Shown: positions 59,189-64,000 of the stretch, piece after piece
Layout: each line of letters starts with the position of its first letter
Numbering within the stretch: the stretch's first letter is position 1
Assembly (NCBI RefSeq): GCF_000337775.1
Contig: NZ_AOLQ01000054.1
Location: 1-64,000 of the forward strand
DNA length: 64,000 nt
Direction: 5' to 3'
Origin: Haloarcula vallismortis ATCC 29715
Lineage (GTDB): Archaea > Halobacteriota > Halobacteria > Halobacteriales > Haloarculaceae
Notes under the pieces: model-generated
Database searches by the model: none
Told to the model about the DNA's origin: nothing
Seen by the model: only the letters and a program-made list of their open reading frames with translations
Made by a program: the position numbers and the translations under genes

Positions 59189-60303
59189 TGGCTAGCGAGA
59201 CGCGTGGAGCTACCGACGCATGGTCGCGAGCTAGATCCTGGCTCGACACCCCCGACGGGTCCCTGCTCGGGCTGTGTGTCGCAAGCGTTGCTGTCGCCTT
59301 TGGGGCTGGTCTCCTGCAGGTAAGCTTCGGGGCGTATTCGATGACGATCGTTCAGGCCTGGCAGGCCGTGTTTGACCCGAAAGTGTGGTTCAGTGTTCAG
59401 GCTTGGCAGTCGTTTTTCTTTGGGGCCGAGCTCCCCGAACTACCGAAACGGACGCTCATCGTCTGGAACATCCGGATGCCGCGGGTAATCGTTGCGGTGC
59501 TTGCCGGGATGTGTCTCGCCGTCTCCGGGGCGATATTCCAGGCCGTGACACGAAACGAACTGGCAAGTCCGTTCGTGCTAGGCGTGAGTTCCGGGGCGGG
59601 GCTCACTGTCCTGCTAACCCTCGTTCTGTTCAGTAGCCTTGCCCCGTTCCTTCCGCTGTTTGCCGCGATCGGCGGCTCCATCGCGTTTCTGCTTGTGTAC
59701 ATGATTGCGTGGAAAGGAGGAACGAGTCCGGTCAGACTCGTGCTGGCCGGTGTCATCGTCAACATGGTGTTTACCTCCCTCCAGCGGGGGCTGTTTTTCT
59801 TCGCTGACGATCTGGGCGTTGTCCAGTCAGCACTGGCCTGGATTACGGGGTCGCTGACGGGCGTCGGCTGGGAGGAGTTTCGCATCGCTGTCATCCCGAC
59901 AGCAGCCGCAACGGTACTCGCACTGGTCGGCGCACGGCAGTTGAATCTTCTGCTGCTCGGCGAGGAGACCGCGAGTTCACTCGGGATGAGTGTCGAACGG
60001 GTCCGGTTCATGCTGTCTGCGGTCGCCATTCTGGCGGCCAGTACGGCGATCTCCGTTGCGGGAATCATCGGGTTCTTCGGTCTCGTAGTTCCACACATCG
60101 TCCGACTTATCGTCGGGAGCGACTACCGCCGGCTCATTATCGGCTGCGTGTTCGTTGGGCCGGCGCTGATGGTCGTTGCGGATGTCGGTGCACGGCTGGC
60201 CCTGAACCCCGCACAGGTCCCGGTCGGCGTCGTCACCGGCGTTGTCGGCGGCCCGTACTTCCTCTACCTGATGCGGCGACAGGACCAGATGGGTGAAATC
60301 TAA
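59188..60303 (+). CDS. FecCD-type iron/siderophore ABC permease
   Basis: A 371-residue permease with about ten membrane segments. Core motifs are TLIVWNIRMPRVIVAVLAGMCLAVSGAIFQAVTRNELASPFVLGVSSGAGL and FFGLVVPHIVRLIVGSDYRRLI near the C-terminus, hallmarks of BtuC/FhuB/FecCD proteins. It overlaps the flavoprotein stop (ATG at 59188) and the following ATPase start by one base. As it is encoded as one permease, it probably acts as a homodimer. Confidence 0.9.
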   Translation: MASETRGATDAWSRARSWLDTPDGSLLGLCVASVAVAFGAGLLQVSFGAYSMTIVQAWQAVFDPKVWFSVQAWQSFFFGAELPELPKRTLIVWNIRMPRVIVAVLAGMCLAVSGAIFQAVTRNELASPFVLGVSSGAGLTVLLTLVLFSSLAPFLPLFAAIGGSIAFLLVYMIAWKGGTSPVRLVLAGVIVNMVFTSLQRGLFFFADDLGVVQSALAWITGSLTGVGWEEFRIAVIPTAAATVLALVGARQLNLLLLGEETASSLGMSVERVRFMLSAVAILAASTAISVAGIIGFFGLVVPHIVRLIVGSDYRRLIIGCVFVGPALMVVADVGARLALNPAQVPVGVVTGVVGGPYFLYLMRRQDQMGEI

Positions 60304-61235
60304 TGTCACAGAACAACTCCAACTCAGACGGTATTGCTACGGCAAACGACACCGCTGCTGGGTCCCAGTCCGGTCGCCGGGACCGGCCGCTGGTCGGCGA
60401 CGATCTGGTGCTTTCGTACTCCAGTGCGGATGAACCGGTCGTCGATGGAGAGTCGATTTCTGCCGAACCGGGGGCTGTGACCGCTCTCGTCGGCCCGAAC
60501 GGGTCGGGCAAGAGCACGTTACTGAAAGGCCTCGCCAATCAGCTCGAACCCGACGCAGGATCGGTGTTGCTGGACGGGCAAGACATCCAGACGCTGGAGA
60601 CTAAAGCGGTCGCCCGAAAGCTCGGCCTGCTCTCTCAGGAGAGTACGTCGCCAAACAGCATCTCGGTCGAGGATCTGGTGTATCACGGTCGCTACCCACA
60701 TCGCGGGTTCTTCGACAACGTCACCGACGAGGACGAGGCGGCCGTCGAACGGGCGATCGACCTGGCCGGTTGTGGACACATCCGTGAGCGTGAGGTCGGC
60801 AGCCTCAGCGGCGGCCAGAAACAACTCGCCTGGATCGCGATGGTTCTTGCACAGGACACTGACGTGCTGTTGCTCGATGAGCCGACGACGTTCCTCGACC
60901 TCCACCACCAGCTTGAGGTGATGGAGATAATCGAAACCCTCCGTGATGAGAGTGACATTACCATCGTGGTCGTCCTGCACGACATCGAGCAGGCGGCTCG
61001 CCTCGCCGACCGGATGGTTGCACTCAAAGACGGCGAGATACAGGCCCGGGGACGACCCGACGATGTCGTCACGGAGCAACTACTCGCGGACGTTTTCGAA
61101 ATCGAGGCAGAAGTCTCGGCTACGCCACACGGCCCGCGCGTGAACCCGATCCGGGCCCGCCACGACGGTGACGAACACACTGTTGGTGAAGATTCTGCTG
61201 ATTCGGACCGTGCTGAGGAAGTCGTTGCCGAATAG
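60303..61235 (+). CDS. Iron/siderophore ABC transporter ATPase
   Basis: A 310-residue ATPase of the FepC/BtuD type. Walker A GPNGSGKST (about 64-72), Q-loop LSQESTSPNSISVEDLVYHGRYPH, signature LSGGQKQLAWIAMVLAQDTD, Walker B LLLDEPTTFLD, H-loop LHDIEQA. The C-terminal 30 residues are acidic. It is coupled to the permease gene and followed by its own binding-protein gene. Confidence 0.9.
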   Translation: MSQNNSNSDGIATANDTAAGSQSGRRDRPLVGDDLVLSYSSADEPVVDGESISAEPGAVTALVGPNGSGKSTLLKGLANQLEPDAGSVLLDGQDIQTLETKAVARKLGLLSQESTSPNSISVEDLVYHGRYPHRGFFDNVTDEDEAAVERAIDLAGCGHIREREVGSLSGGQKQLAWIAMVLAQDTDVLLLDEPTTFLDLHHQLEVMEIIETLRDESDITIVVVLHDIEQAARLADRMVALKDGEIQARGRPDDVVTEQLLADVFEIEAEVSATPHGPRVNPIRARHDGDEHTVGEDSADSDRAEEVVAE

Positions 61236-61351
61236 CGGCGCATAGAACACCTCGCCATCGGAGGTAGCCTGAGGGATTCTTGACACGGACGCTGAAGCCG
61301 GCGTTTGATATCGGTTGTTCTGGGTCGGCGAATCGGAACAATTATGTTCTT

Positions 61352-61367
61352 TTTAGGCCAGCCTAAA
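61352..61367. promoter_or_regulatory. DtxR/SirR-type iron box, second copy
   Basis: TTTAGGCCAGCCTAAA is the reverse complement of the 58108 element. It sits between a TATA-like attatgt (61341-61347) and the ATG at 61371, the same geometry as the first box, so the binding-protein gene has its own iron-controlled promoter. Confidence 0.7.
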
Positions 61368-61370
61368 ATA

Positions 61371-62582
61371 ATGGCTGACGACGCTACGGACACCGAGAGA
61401 CCGACGCGGAGAGAGTACGTACAGTACGGTGGAACGGTTCTCAGTGCCGTGCTACTTGCGGGATGCACCAGTGACGCCGAGCGGGGGGACGGAGCCACAC
61501 AAACGGAACCCGGGGCGGAGACGGACACACCCACTGGGGAGGGTTCGTACTCTGTGTCGATGTCGCCGATGGGAGCGGTCACATTTGAATCACCGCCGGA
61601 GACGGTCTTCACGCGGCTCACGCACCACGCCGACATGGCGTTCGCTCTGGGCCGCGGAGACACCGTTACCGCAATGCACGCTCCGGACTACTACAGCGGA
61701 CTGTGGAACCAGTTCGTCGAACGACTACCGGGGGTGTCGCTGGACTGGACCGGGCTGTACTCCTCGTGGAAGCCGAGCAAGGAGAAACTGTACGAACTAG
61801 ACAGCGATATCCATCTGGCAGATCCGGCGTGGATCGCCGAGCAGGACAACTGGGGTCGGGAGGACTTTGCGGAGATCGCCACCAACGTCTCACCGTGGTT
61901 TGGCAACTCGCTGAGCGACCGCCACGCCGAACCCCCATCGGGCTGGGCGGACTACGAGTACTACACCCTCTGGGAGCAGTTCGAACTCGTGGCCGAGGCG
62001 TTTCAGGAACAGGCCCGCTACGAGGCGCTGGCGGCGATTCACGACGAGATGCGCGCGACTATCGACGCGAACCTGCCGCCCGAGTCGGAGCGCCCGTCGG
62101 CAGTGATGCTCGCCGCGGCCGACCTTGACGAAATCTACGCCTATACGCTTGACAGTCCCGGATTCCTGACCGCCCATACCCGCCCCTTTGGCGCGCGGGA
62201 CGCCTTCGAGGGGTCGGTCGAGACGAACTCCGTGGTCGACTTCGAGACACTACTTGATGCCGACCCGGATGTAATCTTGCATCTCGGCGGGTTCGAACCG
62301 AGTACGAGCCTTCCGGAGCGACGGGACGCGTTCAAATCCGACCCGGTCGGGTCGGAAATCACGGCCGTACAGAACGACCGGATTTACCCACAGGGGGCGA
62401 GATATCAGGGCCCGATACTGCATCTCTTCCAGTTGGAGATGACCGCAAAGCAACTGTACCCCGAGCAGTTTGGCGAGTGGCCGACCTACACTGACGGACC
62501 GTATCCTGAGATTCCTGCCGAAGAACAGCTGTTCGACCGCCAGCGGGTCGCGGACATCATCAACGGGACGTTCGAGCCATAA
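61371..62582 (+). CDS. Iron/siderophore-binding lipoprotein (FhuD/BtuF type)
   Basis: A 403-residue binding protein. Its N-terminus TRREYVQYGGTVLSAVLLAGC contains a twin-arginine-like pair and a lipobox (Cys32). The mature protein begins with an acidic linker and then a helical-backbone binding fold: TVFTRLTHHADMAFALGRGDTVTAMHAPDYYSGLWNQF, DSDIHLADPAWIAEQDNWG, ILHLGGFEPST. Delivers a ferric chelate to the FecCD permease. The start at 61371 is chosen over an upstream ATG because the iron box and TATA lie in between. Confidence 0.85.
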   Translation: MADDATDTERPTRREYVQYGGTVLSAVLLAGCTSDAERGDGATQTEPGAETDTPTGEGSYSVSMSPMGAVTFESPPETVFTRLTHHADMAFALGRGDTVTAMHAPDYYSGLWNQFVERLPGVSLDWTGLYSSWKPSKEKLYELDSDIHLADPAWIAEQDNWGREDFAEIATNVSPWFGNSLSDRHAEPPSGWADYEYYTLWEQFELVAEAFQEQARYEALAAIHDEMRATIDANLPPESERPSAVMLAAADLDEIYAYTLDSPGFLTAHTRPFGARDAFEGSVETNSVVDFETLLDADPDVILHLGGFEPSTSLPERRDAFKSDPVGSEITAVQNDRIYPQGARYQGPILHLFQLEMTAKQLYPEQFGEWPTYTDGPYPEIPAEEQLFDRQRVADIINGTFEP

Positions 62583-62748
62583 GCGACAACGACACGACAA
62601 CCGAGACACGGACACCCGATCCATACCGCCTAACAAGACGAATGTTCTGATTGGTCCATTAAATATGGATAAATAGGTTTTTATAGGGCTCTCTATTGGC
62701 AGTATATATGGAATATAAGGACATAGCGGTTTATTTGTCCAGAAAGAA

Positions 62749-62754
62749 TTTATA
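62749..62754 (+). promoter_or_regulatory. TATA box of the small zinc protein
   Basis: TTTATA centred 26 nt before the ATG at 62777, which supports the shorter start and a leaderless transcript. Confidence 0.6.
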
Positions 62755-62776
62755 CTATCGTGTCATCTCCTCTCAT

Positions 62777-62914
62777 ATGTTAGTACACGAAGGAAACCCG
62801 CACTCGTACACCACCGGCTCCGACCGATACTGCCGTCACTGCAACGACGTTGCGTTAGCTTACGACCCGTCGGCTGACCGCCCTCGCTGTCGGTCGTGCG
62901 GAAAGCTAGTGTAG
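62777..62914 (+). CDS. 45-residue zinc-finger micro-protein
   Basis: MLVHEGNPHSYTTGSD followed by CRHCND...CRSC gives a two-CxxC zinc knuckle. Small proteins of this style are common in haloarchaea and mostly uncharacterised. The frame is open 27 codons further upstream, but that extension includes the TATA box and is A+T-rich, so the start at 62777 is preferred. Confidence 0.6.
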   Translation: MLVHEGNPHSYTTGSDRYCRHCNDVALAYDPSADRPRCRSCGKLV

Positions 62915-63058
62915 CAGCGCCGCTGGCTTTTAGTTGAACCGCGCTGAACCCCAGCATCGACCGATCCAGCCTGGCCTCTGGGAGTTCTCCAGAACTAGTC
63001 GCAGAACGCGTACCGAGCTACATCGTGGGTTGCCTGATTGACAGCCAGTCCAGACCAG

Positions 63059-64000
63059 CTACAGCTTGACGAGCACTTTGATCGCTTCGCGCTCGTCCAT
63101 TGCCTGATACCCCTCTGGAACGCCGTCGAGATCGACTGTTTTCGTGAATATCGGTGACGGGTCGAGTGTCCCCTGCAACACGTCGGCCAACAGTTCGTCG
63201 GCGTAAGCACGAACCGGCGCGACGCCGCCGTTGAGCGCGATGTTGTCGCCAAACAGCGAGAACACGTCCAGTCCGGAGTCGTCGACGCCATGCGGGACAC
63301 CGACGTAGCCGACGGTCCCGCCCGGCCGACAGACGTCGATAGCGGTCTCCATCGCCGAGGCCGCACCGACACATTCCAGGACGTGGTTCGCACCGCCGTT
63401 GGTCAGATCGTTTGCCGCATCCACGGCGTCCTGACCACGGGCCGCGATGGTCTCGGTCGCGCCGAACGACTCAGCGAGTTCAAGCCGGTCCTCGTGGTGG
63501 CCCATCGCGATAATCCGCTCCGCTCCGAGACGGCGGGCCGCGAGTACGCCACACAGTCCGACAGCGCCGTCGCCGACGACGATACAGGTGTCTCCCTCGC
63601 TGACGCCGGCGCTGACCGCCGCGTGGTGACCGGTCCCCATCACGTCCGTCAGCGGGAGAATCGCCTCCAGCGTGTCCTCGTCGTCGGCGTGACGGTCGGG
63701 AACGCGGACGAGCGTCCCGTCGGCTTCCGTCGCTCTGACGTACTCGCCCTGGCCGCCGCCGTTGTCGCCGCCCCACGAGTCGCCGTTGACACAGGACGTG
63801 TGCAGTCCTTTCCGGCAGAACTCACACCGGCCACAGCTGATGACGAACGGGGCGAACACTCGGTCGCCGGGCTCGACTGAGCGCACGTCGTCGCCGACTT
63901 CCTCGACGATACCCATCGGTTCGTGGCCGACACGGGACCCCTCTTCGCGGTCGCTCTGACCACGATAGAACCACAGGTCGGAGCCACAGACAGCGGTGTG
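63059..64000 (-). CDS. Zinc-dependent alcohol dehydrogenase-like protein (5' end missing)
   Basis: At least 313 residues of a medium-chain dehydrogenase; the gene runs off the right edge of the window at its 5' end. Visible: catalytic-zinc region CGSDLWFYRG and VGHEPMG; structural zinc loop CGRCEFCRKGLHTSC; Rossmann VVGDGAVGLCGVLAARRLGAERIIAMG; and PGGTVGYVGVPHG. Closest to threonine or alcohol dehydrogenase-like enzymes; the substrate is unknown. Confidence 0.85.
   Translation of the reverse strand, partial: HTAVCGSDLWFYRGQSDREEGSRVGHEPMGIVEEVGDDVRSVEPGDRVFAPFVISCGRCEFCRKGLHTSCVNGDSWGGDNGGGQGEYVRATEADGTLVRVPDRHADDEDTLEAILPLTDVMGTGHHAAVSAGVSEGDTCIVVGDGAVGLCGVLAARRLGAERIIAMGHHEDRLELAESFGATETIAARGQDAVDAANDLTNGGANHVLECVGAASAMETAIDVCRPGGTVGYVGVPHGVDDSGLDVFSLFGDNIALNGGVAPVRAYADELLADVLQGTLDPSPIFTKTVDLDGVPEGYQAMDEREAIKVLVKL

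Noticed and set aside
1-64000. tRNA, rRNA, CRISPR arrays and insertion sequences
   Set aside because: No cloverleaf-type or direct-repeat pattern, transposase or terminal repeats were seen by eye; a computational scan could still find a diverged tRNA.

Overview
The window comes from a haloarchaeon, most likely Haloarcula or a close relative. The proteins are strongly acidic. Tat-type lipoprotein signals (RR followed by a lipobox), leaderless promoters with a TATA element about 26 nt before the start codon, and haloarchaea-restricted families (HalOD1, Bat-like regulators, RdfA, the archaeal SMC-related protein) all point there. SelD without other visible selenoprotein genes beside molybdenum hydroxylase genes fits Haloarcula. 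No tRNA, rRNA, insertion sequence, CRISPR array or replication origin was recognised.

Region 1 (1-9.3 kb) has weak gene density and long A+T-rich gaps. It holds a family 2 glycosyltransferase, a small membrane protein, a sugar-nucleotide pyrophosphorylase, two tiny coupled hypothetical genes, a membrane-anchored winged-helix protein, a HalOD1 protein and a 1054-residue REC/multi-GAF/Bat-HTH regulator.

Region 2 (9.3-12.8 kb) is a module of RdfA (rod-determining factor), an SMC-related ATPase and a protein with an RHH-like N-terminus and a zinc ribbon. A paralogue of the last protein lies 36 kb away at 48.8 kb, beside an HTH protein (47.8 kb). A 17-bp palindrome related to TACACCCTAAGGGTGTA lies upstream of both loci.

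Region 3 (13-47.5 kb) is a catabolic and transport island that looks built for purines/ureides and related N-heterocycles. It has two xanthine-dehydrogenase-type hydroxylases (large plus iron-sulfur subunits, no FAD subunit) and a complete-looking set for a selenium-dependent molybdenum hydroxylase cofactor: SelD, a TusA-like protein, DsrE/F/H-like proteins, an XdhC-YqeB fusion, YqeC and a MocA-like nucleotidyltransferase. Around these are two deaminases, an allantoinase-like enzyme, an allantoate amidohydrolase-like enzyme, a D-aminoacylase-like enzyme, RidA, a threonine-synthase-like PLP enzyme, an F420/flavin oxidoreductase, an NCS2 xanthine/uracil permease, a BMP-type nucleoside ABC importer with two binding proteins, and a PhnCDE-like importer. 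A GCCACACG/CGTGTGGC motif recurs at many promoters of this island and may be the site of one common regulator.

Region 4 (49.8-64 kb) is mixed. It includes a hemerythrin fused to a degenerate, truncated acyl-CoA synthetase, a PPOX flavoprotein, a SHOCT membrane protein, a methyltransferase, a zinc-ribbon protein, an EamA transporter, a carotenoid oxygenase, and a siderophore/iron uptake cluster (FAD protein, FecCD permease, ATPase, binding lipoprotein). Both iron-cluster promoters carry the same 16-bp DtxR-like box in opposite orientations. The window ends inside a zinc alcohol dehydrogenase gene.
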